Shown: positions 7,911 to 16,651 of the stretch, in pieces
Position numbering within the stretch: position 1 is the stretch's first letter
Layout: the number at the start of each line of letters is the position of its first letter
Assembly: GCF_002086815.1 (NCBI RefSeq)
Contig: NZ_MVID01000003.1
Span: 248,001 to 312,000 of the forward strand
Length of the DNA stretch: 64,000 nt
DNA from: Mycolicibacterium parafortuitum
Lineage (GTDB): Bacteria > Actinomycetota > Actinomycetes > Mycobacteriales > Mycobacteriaceae
Direction: 5' to 3'
Translations under genes and position numbers: made by a program
The notes under the pieces: generated by a model
Databases searched by the model: none
What the model was told of the DNA's origin: nothing
What the model saw: only the letters and a program-made list of their open reading frames with translations

Positions 7911-8690
7911 CTATCCGGCGCCGTCGGGCCGGCCCCGGTCGAACGCCGAGCGCAGGAACGGGGTGATGATGTCGACAGGCAACGGGAAGACCACCGTCGA
8001 GTTCTGGTCGGCGCCGAGTTCGAGCAGCGTCTGCAGATACCTCAGCTGCAGCGAGGCCGGGCTCCGCGACAGCGTGTCGGCGGCCTGACGGAGTTCCTCG
8101 GACGCCTGCAGCTCGCCGTGGGCGTTGATGACTTTTGCCCGGCGCTCCCGCTCGGCCTCGGCCTCGCGCGCCATCGCCCGCTGCATCGACTCCGGGATCT
8201 CGACGTCCTTGATCTCGACCACCTGCACCTCGACGCCCCAGTCCTTGGTCTGCTTCTCGATGATCGTGCGCAGATCCTGGTTCAAGTCCTCCCGGTGTGC
8301 CAGCAGCGTGTCGAGATCGGCGCGCCCCAGCAGCGAGCGCAGCGTGGTCTGGGCGATCTGCGAGGTCGCCACCGAGTAGTTCTCCACCGCGACAATCGCT
8401 TTGACCGGTTCGACGATCCGGAACATCACCACGGCGTTGACCCGGGCGGGCACGTTGTCCTTGGTGATCACCTCTTGCGGCGGGATCGTCAGGGTCACCA
8501 CCCGCTGGTCAACCCGCACCAGGCGGTCCAGCAACGGGACCAGCAACCGGATCCCGGGACCGTAGAGCGGTCGCACGCGACCGGCCCGGAACACCACGCC
8601 GCGCTCGTACTCCCGCAGCACCGTCACCGAGAACACCAGCACCACAACGACAACGACCGCCACCGCGGCGGCGATGATCGCCGCGGTCAC
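7911..8690 (-). CDS. SPFH-domain slipin/stomatin-like membrane protein
   Basis: A 259-residue protein with one N-terminal membrane helix (AAIIAAAVAVVVVVVLVFSV) followed by the SPFH core: LREYERGVVFRAGR, VDQRVVTLTIPPQEVITKDN and AVVMFRIVEPVKAI. An alanine/glutamate-rich coiled coil (MAREAEAERERRAKVINA) and the oligomerisation tail RYLQTLLEL follow. Slipins form membrane scaffolds and often support membrane enzymes or proteases; no NfeD partner is adjacent. The GTG start at 8690 overlaps the stop of the upstream gene as GTGA, so translation is coupled to the norB operon. A role in stabilising the NO reductase complex is an inference from context. Confidence 0.88.
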   Translation of the reverse strand: MTAAIIAAAVAVVVVVVLVFSVTVLREYERGVVFRAGRVRPLYGPGIRLLVPLLDRLVRVDQRVVTLTIPPQEVITKDNVPARVNAVVMFRIVEPVKAIVAVENYSVATSQIAQTTLRSLLGRADLDTLLAHREDLNQDLRTIIEKQTKDWGVEVQVVEIKDVEIPESMQRAMAREAEAERERRAKVINAHGELQASEELRQAADTLSRSPASLQLRYLQTLLELGADQNSTVVFPLPVDIITPFLRSAFDRGRPDGAG

Positions 8691-9316
8691 CGGCCGTCGT
8701 CCTGCGTGGCGGTCGTACCCATGCCCCACCGCGTCGAGTACCTGTCGATCGTGGCCGCCACCGCGTCCTCGTGCGCGGTGCGGTGCGGCACGTGCTCGGG
8801 GCTGTCCACAGGCGTGCGCCACAGGTGGCCGAACAGCGGGGCCGAACACGCCGCGACCGCGGCGACCACGGTGCCCAGCACCAGCAGGTCGGCGGCCGAG
8901 TGGGTGGCCACCGCCTGCCCGATCGGCAGCACGATCGCCAGAACCGCCACCACACAGGCTATTCCGCGGTGGAACCGGCCCGCCTCGGAGAACGGCCACG
9001 GATCGACCTGGCGGCTGATCTCGCGTCCGTGGTCGGAGGTGGTGCAGTCGGCCTTCACCGGACAGGTGTTGCACACGACGGGTTTCGCGCGGTAGCGCAT
9101 CACCCGGTGGGTCGGGTCGAAGGACGTCGGCCACAGCCACTGCTCGGTCGGGCACTGCCACGCGTCGTGGTCCGGGTGGTAGACGAACCGCCCGGTGCGC
9201 CAGCGCTGCGCCCGGTGCGAGGCCCTCCGGGCCATCAGGTCGAATCCCCACGCCACCGCGAGGAGGAACACCGCATAGCCCGACACCAGCCAGGTCGCGG
9301 CGGCAGGCCCGGTCAC
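8687..9316 (-). CDS. membrane protein with transposase-like zinc ribbon, norB operon
   Basis: A 209-residue protein with three predicted membrane helices (about residues 10-27, 118-135 and 142-160). The loop between helices 1 and 2 (residues 44-102) carries Cys55, Cys82, Cys85 and Cys91 in the arrangement QCP, then RYRAKPVVCNTCPVKADC, then GREISR. This closely follows the C-terminal zinc module of IS1182/DDE transposases (CP, rYra, CxxCPxxxxCT, GRxI), but no DDE catalytic domain is present. GTG at 9316 overlaps the norB stop by 4 bases and its own stop overlaps the slipin start, so the three genes form one coupled operon. The function is unknown; a metal- or redox-sensing or assembly role is possible. 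Confidence 0.75.
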   Translation of the reverse strand: MTGPAAATWLVSGYAVFLLAVAWGFDLMARRASHRAQRWRTGRFVYHPDHDAWQCPTEQWLWPTSFDPTHRVMRYRAKPVVCNTCPVKADCTTSDHGREISRQVDPWPFSEAGRFHRGIACVVAVLAIVLPIGQAVATHSAADLLVLGTVVAAVAACSAPLFGHLWRTPVDSPEHVPHRTAHEDAVAATIDRYSTRWGMGTTATQDDGR

Positions 9317-11649
9317 GGGTTCTCCTGGCCCGATGTCGGGGCTGGCGTCGCGGGAAGCTCGGTGTAGAGCGGGTTCTCGGGGAGTTCGTCGGCTGATTCC
9401 CGGTGTTGCCAGAAGCTGCGCACGCCGATCCACGCGATCCATACGAACGGCAGCACCCCGCCGACGATGAAGATCACGTCCCCGGGCATCCGCATCCAGT
9501 CCAGCAGCCTGTTACCGGGATCGGTGAGGAAGGCCAGCGAACGCGCCTCGAAATAGCCGACGTTGACCGAGTGGTAGAGCTGGATCACCCCCAACGGCAA
9601 CAGCGCCGCGAACACCATCCAGGCCAGGCCGATGTTCAGGCACCAGAACGACAGTCGCGCAGCCTTTTCCGGCCACTTGTCGGCGGGGATGGCGTAGCGC
9701 AGCGCGAACATCGCCAACCCGACGGCCATCATCCCGTACACACCCATCATCGCCGCGTGCGCGTGATTGGCCGTCAGCGCGGTGCCGATCTGGTAGTAGG
9801 ACACGATCGGCAGGTTGATCAGGAAGCCGAAGATGCCCGCCCCCAGGAAGTTCCAGAAGCCCACGGCGACAAGGAACATCACCGCCCAGCGGTGCGGGAA
9901 GGGTTTGGAGTCACCGGTCTGCTGCCGCGACCCCAGTTGCAGGAACGTCCAAGCCTCCACGGTGAGGAACGTCAGCGGGATCACCTCGGCGGCCGAGAAG
10001 AACGCCCCGAGCGCCATGTGCTCCACCGGCGTCCCCGAGAAGTACAGGTGGTGCATCGTGCCCAGGACACCGCCGACGGAGTACAGGATGATGTCGAGAA
10101 AGATGATGCCGAGCGCGATGCGTTGCCGTACCACGCCCAGCAGCACGAAGATGTAGGCGACCATCACCGTGGTGAACAGCTCGAGGAAATCCTCCACCCA
10201 CAGATGCACCACCCAGAACCGCCAGAAGTCGGCCACCGAGAAGTGCGTGTCACTACCGGCGAGCAGGCCGACGGCGTAGAAGGCGGGAATCGCCAGGCCG
10301 GCAAAGAAGAACAACCACGGCATGCTGCGCATCGAGTCCGTCTTGAGCCGGGAGCGCAGCCCACGCCAGATGATCGCGATCCACAGGAACATCCCGATGA
10401 TCAGCAGCACCTGCCACACCCGCGGCAGGTCGAGGTACTCCCACTGCTGGGAGAACAGGGTGCCCTCGGGAATCACCCCGAACACCGAGAGTGCCTCGCT
10501 GGTCAGCGATCCCACCACGACGAGCGCCAGCGCCCCGAGCAGTCCGTAGGCCAGCCAGTGCTGGCGCCGCGGCTCCCGGCGGGTGATGAACGGCGCCAAG
10601 AAGATTCCGGCCGCCAGCAGCGAGGTCGCCGTCCACAGCAGGGACAGTTGCACGTGCCAGGTCCGCGCCAGACTGAACGGCAGGATCTCGCCCATGTCGA
10701 TGCCGTAGAACGAGGTCAGATCGGCGTAGTAGTGCTCGACGAGCCCGCCGAGCATGGTCTGGGCGAAGAACAGCACCGAGACCACGGCGAAGAACCACAC
10801 CGTCGCGCGTTGCGATTTGGTCAGCACGACCTCGCCGGGCTGGCGGTAGGACAGCGCGGGCGACGACGCGGCGTGCCACCCGATGCGCTGGCTCCACCGT
10901 CCGTAGATCGCGAACAGGATGCCCGTGCCGCCGAGCAGCGCGATCAGCGACAGCGCCGACCACACCAGGATGTCGGCGGTCGGCCCGTTGTCGACGCGGG
11001 GTTCGGCGGGCCAGTTGTTGGTGTAGCTGTAGTCGTGACCGGGCCGTTCGGCGGCCGCGGCCCACGCACTCCACGCGAAGAAGGCGGTCAGGTCCCGCAC
11101 GTCGCGTGGGTCGGTGATGACGTCGGCGAGCAGCCCGTTCTGCTTCGCCTCGGGCCCGAAGTAGGTGGTGTAGTGCCGGATCATGAAATCGAACGCGCGC
11201 ACCTGGGCGGGTGTGAAGACCAGCGTTCCGGTGGCCTCGTCGTAGCGGTTGGTCCGCAACTCGTCGACGACGCGGTCGTGGACTTCCGGGGCGCCCGCGG
11301 CGGCGAACTCGGCGGCCATGAAGTCGGCCGACCGGCGTAGATAATCGGCGGTGTAGTCGGGACCCAGGTAACCGCCGTGCCCGTTGATCGAGCCGTACTG
11401 CATCAGGCCGCGGGCCTGGAACAACTCTTGTCCGCGAGTGATGTCTGCCCCGGTGAACACCGTGTCGCCGGAGGTGTCGACCACCCGTTCCGGCAACGGC
11501 ATCGACGCCGTGTAGGTGCGGTAGGCCAGGATTCCCATCACGAAGAACCCGAAGACCAGGACCAGCGCGACGCCCTGCACCCACCCCTTGCCGATGGGCG
11601 ACTGACTTTCGTCCTGCGGGCTGCGCGCCGCCGAGAAATCGATCGCCAT
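9313..11649 (-). CDS. norB: quinol-dependent nitric oxide reductase (qNOR)
   Basis: A 778-residue single-subunit NO reductase, which reduces two NO to N2O using quinol at the cytoplasmic membrane. One N-terminal helix is followed by the extracytoplasmic NorC-like domain (TRGQELFQARGLMQYGSINGHGG), which lacks a haem c CxxCH motif as expected for qNOR. Twelve or so membrane helices follow with the haem and non-haem iron histidines in RTWHVQLSLLW, VVHLWVEDFLELF, GTMHHLYFSGTP and NHAHAAMMGVYG. The length matches the family (about 760). A CRP/FNR-like site lies 43 bases upstream of the start. The enzyme is absent from M. tuberculosis; here it could serve NO detoxification or partial denitrification. 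Confidence 0.95.
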   Translation of the reverse strand: MAIDFSAARSPQDESQSPIGKGWVQGVALVLVFGFFVMGILAYRTYTASMPLPERVVDTSGDTVFTGADITRGQELFQARGLMQYGSINGHGGYLGPDYTADYLRRSADFMAAEFAAAGAPEVHDRVVDELRTNRYDEATGTLVFTPAQVRAFDFMIRHYTTYFGPEAKQNGLLADVITDPRDVRDLTAFFAWSAWAAAAERPGHDYSYTNNWPAEPRVDNGPTADILVWSALSLIALLGGTGILFAIYGRWSQRIGWHAASSPALSYRQPGEVVLTKSQRATVWFFAVVSVLFFAQTMLGGLVEHYYADLTSFYGIDMGEILPFSLARTWHVQLSLLWTATSLLAAGIFLAPFITRREPRRQHWLAYGLLGALALVVVGSLTSEALSVFGVIPEGTLFSQQWEYLDLPRVWQVLLIIGMFLWIAIIWRGLRSRLKTDSMRSMPWLFFFAGLAIPAFYAVGLLAGSDTHFSVADFWRFWVVHLWVEDFLELFTTVMVAYIFVLLGVVRQRIALGIIFLDIILYSVGGVLGTMHHLYFSGTPVEHMALGAFFSAAEVIPLTFLTVEAWTFLQLGSRQQTGDSKPFPHRWAVMFLVAVGFWNFLGAGIFGFLINLPIVSYYQIGTALTANHAHAAMMGVYGMMAVGLAMFALRYAIPADKWPEKAARLSFWCLNIGLAWMVFAALLPLGVIQLYHSVNVGYFEARSLAFLTDPGNRLLDWMRMPGDVIFIVGGVLPFVWIAWIGVRSFWQHRESADELPENPLYTELPATPAPTSGQENP

Positions 11650-11691
11650 CGCTGGCCCCCCAGGGATTGTCGCGTTTCAAGCAGGCGAAAA

Positions 11692-11707
11692 CGTGAGCCA
11701 GGTCACA
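11692..11707 (-). promoter_or_regulatory. CRP/FNR-family binding site upstream of norB
   Basis: Read on the minus strand the 16-mer is TGTGACCTGGCTCACG, matching the CRP-family consensus TGTGA-N6-TCACA at 9 of 10 fixed positions. It lies about 43 bases upstream of the norB ATG. Nitric oxide reductase genes are commonly controlled by NNR/DNR/CRP-type regulators, so the position is functionally sensible. Confidence 0.6.
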
Positions 11708-11740
11708 GCATAGGTGCCGCTGTACGTTTTCGTCCCTTTA

Positions 11741-11776
11741 CGACGACATCGTCGCGGTGTCCGGCGCGACCGCCGG
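11741..11776 (-). terminator. two hairpins downstream of the GH16 gene
   Basis: Two short perfect hairpins lie just past the glucanase stop: CCGGCG/CGCCGG with a 4-base loop (11761-11776) and CGACGA/TCGTCG with a 2-base loop (11741-11754). Neither has a U-tract. They are plausible termination signals separating the GH16 gene from norB. Confidence 0.4.
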
Positions 11777-11784
11777 TGTCGCGA

Positions 11785-12648
11785 TCAGCTGGCGAAGACG
11801 CGGATCCAGTCGACGCGCATCTCGGCGGGGTAGGTTCCGCCGGCGGGCTCACGTCCGCCGGAGCCCCCGACGGCGATGTTGAAGACCGGCACCATGGTGA
11901 ATCCCGGATCGTTGAACGGCCAGTCCGGGATCGAGTTGGCCGGCACCGTGAAGAACGGCTCCATGCCCGGCTGATAGTCCTTCCAGAAGTACATGCCCGA
12001 CGGCAGCCACGTCATCCGCCAGGTGTGCCACGCGTTGTCGACGGGGTGCCGGTCGGTCGCGAAGGAGGTGCCGTCCAGACGTGCGTGCACCGTGGTTCCC
12101 GAGGGCCAGTCGTTGTTGCCGTACCACTCGACGAGGTCGACCTCGCCGCCACGGACCGGGTTTTCGTTGACGAGCCAGAAGGCCGGCCAGGCCCCGTCGG
12201 TGAGACAGTCCAGCTTCAGGCGCGCTTCCCAAGTGGTGCCGATGCCGCCGCGCCACAGCCCCATGATCTTGGCGCTGGCGTACTTCTCCTGGATGGTGGT
12301 GCCTTCGCCGCGGGTGGCGCGGATGACGAGGTTGCCGTTGCCGTCCTGGAAGACGTGCTCCTGGTCGGTGACGTAGCGGCCCATGTTGAACGGTTTGTCC
12401 CACTCGACGGGGTTGCGGATCGTCTCACGCGCCGGAACGATGAACCACCGCGCCGGGTCCGGGGGCGACCCTGCGGGCCCGTTGAATTCGTCCTCGAACA
12501 GCATCAGCGGCCCAGCTTCCTCGGCCACCGGAGGTGGATCCACGGGCGCTACCGGCGGTTGGGCGTGTGCGGAGCCGAGCGGACTCGCCACTGCGGCCAC
12601 ACCCAGCCCCATCATGAGCATGGCGTGACGACGATCGATCTCAGGCAC
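11785..12648 (-). CDS. secreted glycoside hydrolase family 16 (beta-1,3-glucanase-like)
   Basis: A 287-residue exported GH16 protein, equivalent to the mycobacterial Rv0315 type. The N-terminus has a twin-arginine-like signal (DRRHAMLMMGLG) and an AHA-Q cleavage site. The catalytic motif is GGEVDLVEWYG: Glu169 as nucleophile, Asp171, and Glu174 as acid/base, the ExDxxE pattern of GH16. Other family blocks are FEDEFNGP near the start, WPAFWLVNE, and MRVDWIRVF at the C-terminus. It should cleave beta-glucans outside the cell. The start is GTG at 12648, with an AGGG element 8 bases upstream. The divergent neighbour is an exported hydrolase, so this region is rich in secreted enzymes. Confidence 0.92.
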   Translation of the reverse strand: MPEIDRRHAMLMMGLGVAAVASPLGSAHAQPPVAPVDPPPVAEEAGPLMLFEDEFNGPAGSPPDPARWFIVPARETIRNPVEWDKPFNMGRYVTDQEHVFQDGNGNLVIRATRGEGTTIQEKYASAKIMGLWRGGIGTTWEARLKLDCLTDGAWPAFWLVNENPVRGGEVDLVEWYGNNDWPSGTTVHARLDGTSFATDRHPVDNAWHTWRMTWLPSGMYFWKDYQPGMEPFFTVPANSIPDWPFNDPGFTMVPVFNIAVGGSGGREPAGGTYPAEMRVDWIRVFAS

Positions 12649-12913
12649 AGCAGCACCCTAAACGACCGCACCGGTCGCTGACCGGCAATCGCAGATCCGC
12701 ACCCGCCGCGTGTCCTGGTCTGCGATGATGCGCGCACCACCGCCCGCTCACCACCAAGAGTGCGGGACAGGCCGCGCCGCAACGACATTGGCCGGATGCG
12801 GGCGATGGACGGATGCCCGAGCTGCCGCTACGGGCCACGGCAGAAAATGACCGGATACTGACGCCGCACGGGATTCACCCGAGTTGCCTGCTCAGCGGGG
12901 CTACAGTTCGCCG

Positions 12914-14782
12914 ATGACGTCGCAACGATGGGCGATTTGGCTCGGGGCCTTCGGCGCAGGCGCGTGCATCGCACTCGGTGCCGGGCAGGGTGCGGCGGCC
13001 GCCGACACCGATACCGGGGACAGCGCCGACACGTCGAGTCAGACGACCCGCTCCGATACGGCCGCGGCCATCGCCACGAAACCCGCGGCGGCCGGCACGT
13101 CCGCCCCGACCGGCCGAGACGACCAAGCCGACCAAGACACGCCGGCCGCCGAATCCGAAGAGGCCGGCAGCTCGTCCGATATCGCGGTGAAACCCCGGCA
13201 CGGCACACGCCGACACGACGCCGATACCGATTCCGACCCCGATACCGGCGCCGACTCCGACCTGGATTCCGCCACCGCCGAGGGCGTCGCGGAGGAGACA
13301 GCGGATCCCCCTGCCGCAGAACGCGATACGCACGCCAAGCCGGCCGCGGTGCGCGACGACGACACCGCCGAGGCGGCGCCCGCCGAAACCGCCGCGGTAC
13401 GGACCCCGGATCAGGCAGCCCCGGTCACCGGCGTCAAGACGGGGCATTCCCGACTCGATATTCCGTTGGGCGACAACGGTTACCGGACACGGGCGGACTG
13501 GTACCTGCCGACCCAGGCTGACGGCACGGTCGCCGCCACCGGGGTGATCTGGCTGCAGCACGGTTTCCTCGGCAACAAGGCCTTCGTGTCCGCGCTGGCC
13601 AAGAACATCTCACAGCAGACCAACAGCATCGTCGTGGCGCCCAACCTGTCGTCGTTCCCCCTCGCCTGCTCCGCGTGCTGGATCAACGGGGCACCGCTGC
13701 AGGAGGCGGTGGCGAGCATGTTCCTCGACAACCGGGCGTCGCTGACCGCCAGTGCGCTGGCCGCCGGGTATCTGGGCGCGCTGCCCGACGACTTCGTGCT
13801 CTCCGGTCAGTCGGCCGGCGGAGGATTCGCCACCGCCGTCGGCGGCTATTACGCGACAGACCCGACCAGCGACGACAGTCTGCGCGGGGTGGTCATGTTC
13901 GACGGCTTCGCGTTCAACGGTGTCCTGGCCGCCGGGCTGAAGAAACTCGACGATCCGTTCGTCCCCGTCTATCAGATCGCGGCGCCGGCCCAGTCGTGGA
14001 ACGGCAACGGCGCGTCCACCGCAGAACTGGTGGCGGCACGGCCGGGGCGCTTCGTCGGGGTCACGCTCGCGGGCGGGTCGCATTCGGACTCGCTGATCGG
14101 CAGCGGTCCCCTCACCGACCTCCTCCTGCAGCTGGTCACGGGGTTCTCCCCGGCGGGCAACACCGCCGCCGCGTACACCCTCGCCACCGGCTGGATCAAC
14201 GACATGTACCGGGGGCCCGGACCGGCCGACGGCGCCGGCATCTACGGGGCGCCGGACCAGTACATCGTGATGGGCGACGCCTCGGCCGTCGTGCTCGCAC
14301 CGCCCCCGGCGGTCGACCTCGCCCGGTACCTGGGCACCTGGTTCGAGGTCGGCAGCGTCAAGCAGTTCTTCTCCATCGGCCTGGTCAACACCAAGGCCGT
14401 CTACAGCCTCAACACCGACGGTTCCATCAAGGTGGAGAACTCCGGCAACTATTTCTTCAACAACGGGCCGCAGTCCTCGATCGTCGGTGCCGCACTGCCG
14501 GTCGACCCCGCCGACAACAAACTCAACGTGCGGTTCTTCGGTCCCCCGTCGGCCACCCCGCCGGGCAACTACTGGATCGTCGACCTCGACCCGGACTACC
14601 GCTGGGCCGTCGTGACCGACTCCACCGGGCTGAGCGGTTTCCTGCTCACCCGGGACCCGATCGTCTCGCCTGACTTCTACCGGGAACTGCTGGCCCGCGC
14701 GTCGGTCAACGGGGTGAAGGGCCGGATCACCCCGACCCGTCAACCCGCGGCGGCTGCCGACGCGACGTCAGGTGCTGTCTAG
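12914..14782 (+). CDS. exported alpha/beta hydrolase fused to a lipocalin domain
   Basis: A 622-residue two-domain secreted protein. A signal peptide (WAIWLGAFGAGACIALGAG) is followed by an acidic Asp/Thr/Ala linker to about residue 165. Residues about 170-450 form an alpha/beta hydrolase: the oxyanion-side strand GVIWLQHGFLGNK, the nucleophile elbow SGQSAGGG with Ser300, and a DGFAFNG strand end. From about residue 470 to 600 the chain is a Blc-type lipocalin: YLGTWFEVGSVKQFF, DGSIKVENSGNYFF, and YWIVDLDPDYRWAVV. A lipase-like enzyme joined to a lipid-binding barrel suggests extraction and hydrolysis of envelope lipids. ATG 12914 is preferred over the upstream TTG at 12884. Its stop overlaps the convergent gene by 4 bases. 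Confidence 0.8.
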   Translation: MTSQRWAIWLGAFGAGACIALGAGQGAAAADTDTGDSADTSSQTTRSDTAAAIATKPAAAGTSAPTGRDDQADQDTPAAESEEAGSSSDIAVKPRHGTRRHDADTDSDPDTGADSDLDSATAEGVAEETADPPAAERDTHAKPAAVRDDDTAEAAPAETAAVRTPDQAAPVTGVKTGHSRLDIPLGDNGYRTRADWYLPTQADGTVAATGVIWLQHGFLGNKAFVSALAKNISQQTNSIVVAPNLSSFPLACSACWINGAPLQEAVASMFLDNRASLTASALAAGYLGALPDDFVLSGQSAGGGFATAVGGYYATDPTSDDSLRGVVMFDGFAFNGVLAAGLKKLDDPFVPVYQIAAPAQSWNGNGASTAELVAARPGRFVGVTLAGGSHSDSLIGSGPLTDLLLQLVTGFSPAGNTAAAYTLATGWINDMYRGPGPADGAGIYGAPDQYIVMGDASAVVLAPPPAVDLARYLGTWFEVGSVKQFFSIGLVNTKAVYSLNTDGSIKVENSGNYFFNNGPQSSIVGAALPVDPADNKLNVRFFGPPSATPPGNYWIVDLDPDYRWAVVTDSTGLSGFLLTRDPIVSPDFYRELLARASVNGVKGRITPTRQPAAAADATSGAV

Positions 14783-15126
14783 GGCGCGGGAACGCTGCCG
14801 CAGCCCACACCCGGGATGCAGCCCGCGGCACCGCCCGGCCCGGCCACACCGCTGGGTCCGCCCGGGATCGCGCCCGCGGCGCCACCCGGCCCGGCCACCC
14901 CACCGGGACCACCCGGAATCGCGCCCGCGGCGCCACCCGGCCCGGCAACCCCACCCGGCATCGGTGCCGGTGCCCAGCCGGGCGGCGGCGGAGCCCCGCA
15001 ACCGGTTCCGTACGGATCGACACATCCGGGCGGGCCGCCCGCGGCGGCGAGCGGCGCGACGGCGAACGCGGTTGCGGCGGTGCAAGCGAGCACGAGCGGA
15101 CCGAATGACCAGAGTTTCTGCGACAT
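14779..15126 (-). CDS. small secreted Gly/Pro/Ala-repeat protein
   Basis: A 115-residue exported protein. A signal peptide (LWSFGPLVLACTAATAFAVA) is followed by a CVDPYGTGC segment and then about two and a half copies of a 17-residue repeat (GVAGPGGAAGAIPGGP with small changes), ending with two further Cys in CIPGVGCG. The collagen-like composition and paired Cys suggest an extended wall-associated chain. ATG at 15126 is chosen because it begins the signal peptide; an upstream start adds a non-hydrophobic segment. I do not recognise a family. A long frame on the opposite strand here is an artefact of the repeat. Confidence 0.6.
   Translation of the reverse strand: MSQKLWSFGPLVLACTAATAFAVAPLAAAGGPPGCVDPYGTGCGAPPPPGWAPAPMPGGVAGPGGAAGAIPGGPGGVAGPGGAAGAIPGGPSGVAGPGGAAGCIPGVGCGSVPAP
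14821..14955. repeat. 51-base tandem repeat, about 2.6 copies
   Basis: Copies begin at 14821, 14872 and 14923 with GCCCGCGGC and differ at a handful of positions; the third copy is partial. Each unit encodes 17 residues of the secreted Gly/Pro/Ala-rich protein on the minus strand. The period is a multiple of three, so changes in copy number would keep the frame. Confidence 0.85.
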
Positions 15127-15175
15127 GACAGGCGAGTAACCCGCCCGGGTAAAGGCAAAACCCAAGCTTGTCAAA

Positions 15176-16651
15176 TCACCGCCGTTCCGGCTCGCCGTCC
15201 GGATGCGCCGGGAGCGCACAGATCGCGCAGTTCGGGCACTCCTCCACCGCGATCCGCGACCCGGCCCGGTCCGTCACCGGACGGATCCCCGCGGCGGCCA
15301 GCCCAGCGGCCACGACCATCAGCACCGCGCCGATCACGACCGCGGTGTGGAATCCCGACGAGAACGCGGCGGGGTCCGCGTAGTCGGCTCCACGCAGCCC
15401 CGCGAGCCCGGGCAGCACCGCCACGGCCAGCAGTCCCCCAGCGCGGGCGACGGCGTTGTTCACCCCGGACGCGGCGCCGGCCATCGTCTGCGGTGCGGAG
15501 TCCAGTACGGTCGCGGTCAGCGGGGCCACGACCAGCACCATCCCGGCGCCAAACACCAACGCGGCCGGGGCGACGTCGAGCAGCCAGGACGCGTCCTCGC
15601 CGATACGCAGCATCAGCAGCAGACCCGCCGCGGCGAGCAGCGGACCCACCGTCATCGGCAGCCGCGGCCCGATGCGGCTCGACAATGCCCCCGCCCGCGA
15701 CGAGAACAGCAGCATCACCGCCGTGAACGGCAGCAGTGCGGTGCCTGCCGCGACCGGACTGAACCCGGACACCGTCTGCAGCTGCAGCACCAGCAGCAGG
15801 AAGACCGCGCCCAGCGCCCCGTAGATCAGCAGCGTCATCAGGTTGGCCACCCGGAAGTTGTTGTCGGAGAACAGCGTCAACGAGATCATCGGGTGTGCGC
15901 TGCGCCGCTGGACCACCACGAACATCGCCAGTGCCACGACCCCGGCACCGATGCACACCAACGGGATCGCGCTGATGCCCTGGTTGCCCGCCTCGGTCAG
16001 GCCGAACGTCAGGGCACCGAGCCCGGCGACGGTCAGCGCGGCCCCGGCCAGGTCCAGCCGTCGCGGCGACGCCGGGTCGCGGCTCTCCGGGACGCGCAGC
16101 ACCGTCACCGCGAGGACCACCGCCGCCAGCGGAACGTTGATGAGAAACACTGCCCGCCAGTCAAATTCGACCAGAAATCCGCCCAGGAAGGGCCCGATCG
16201 CACCGGCGATACCGCCCAGCCCGGACCACGCGCCGACCGCCGCGGCACGGTCGGAGCCGTCGAACGCGGCCGAGATCAACGCGAGAGAACCGGGCGTCAG
16301 CAGCGCCCCGCCGACCCCCTGCAGGGCGCGTGCGGCGATCAGCACCTCGATGTTGGGGGCGAGCCCGCACGCGACCGAGGCCAACGCGAACCACACCACC
16401 CCGATCAGGAACACCCGCCGTCGCCCGAAGTGGTCGCCGAGCGAACCGCCGAGCAGGATCAGCGACGCCAGGGTCAGCGTGTATGCGTTGACCACCCATT
16501 GCAGATCGCCGAATCCACCGCCGAGGTCGGCGCCGATGTGCGGCAGCGCGACGTTGACCACCGTGCCGTCGACCATGACCAGTCCCGAACCGAGAACCGT
16601 CGCGACCAGCACCCACCGGCCGGCCGCCGTGCCCATGCGGACACCGGTCAC
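15176..16651 (-). CDS. MFS drug/metabolite exporter, DHA2 (14-helix) type
   Basis: A 491-residue major facilitator transporter of the EmrB/QacA class. Motifs are [13 protein letters not shown] in helix 1, [14 protein letters not shown] (motif A) between helices 2 and 3, and the helix-5 antiporter-type segment [11 protein letters not shown]. About 14 hydrophobic helices can be counted. A Cys/His-containing C-terminal tail ([13 protein letters not shown]) is unusual and may bind metal. GTG at 16651 overlaps the nitrobindin stop by 4 bases; an ATG at 16636 is a possible alternative. The transporter probably exports a toxic compound in exchange for protons; the substrate is unknown. Confidence 0.9.
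   Translation of the reverse strand: MTGVRMGTAAGRWVLVATVLGSGLVMVDGTVVNVALPHIGADLGGGFGDLQWVVNAYTLTLASLILLGGSLGDHFGRRRVFLIGVVWFALASVACGLAPNIEVLIAARALQGVGGALLTPGSLALISAAFDGSDRAAAVGAWSGLGGIAGAIGPFLGGFLVEFDWRAVFLINVPLAAVVLAVTVLRVPESRDPASPRRLDLAGAALTVAGLGALTFGLTEAGNQGISAIPLVCIGAGVVALAMFVVVQRRSAHPMISLTLFSDNNFRVANLMTLLIYGALGAVFLLLVLQLQTVSGFSPVAAGTALLPFTAVMLLFSSRAGALSSRIGPRLPMTVGPLLAAAGLLLMLRIGEDASWLLDVAPAALVFGAGMVLVVAPLTATVLDSAPQTMAGAASGVNNAVARAGGLLAVAVLPGLAGLRGADYADPAAFSSGFHTAVVIGAVLMVVAAGLAAAGIRPVTDRAGSRIAVEECPNCAICALPAHPDGEPERR

Noticed and set aside
8687..9316. Degenerate transposase fragment
   Set aside because: The frame is intact, has three membrane helices and is coupled at both ends to operon partners, so it is unlikely to be a decayed IS remnant.
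9403..11340. Long open frame of 645 codons on the plus strand opposite norB
   Set aside because: It is rich in Arg, His and Gly with no domain signal and lies wholly antisense to a clear NO reductase; it is a high-GC shadow frame.
14816..15139. Pro/Ala-rich frame on the plus strand across the 51-base repeat
   Set aside because: The minus-strand frame has a signal peptide and paired cysteines; this one is a by-product of the GC-rich repeat.
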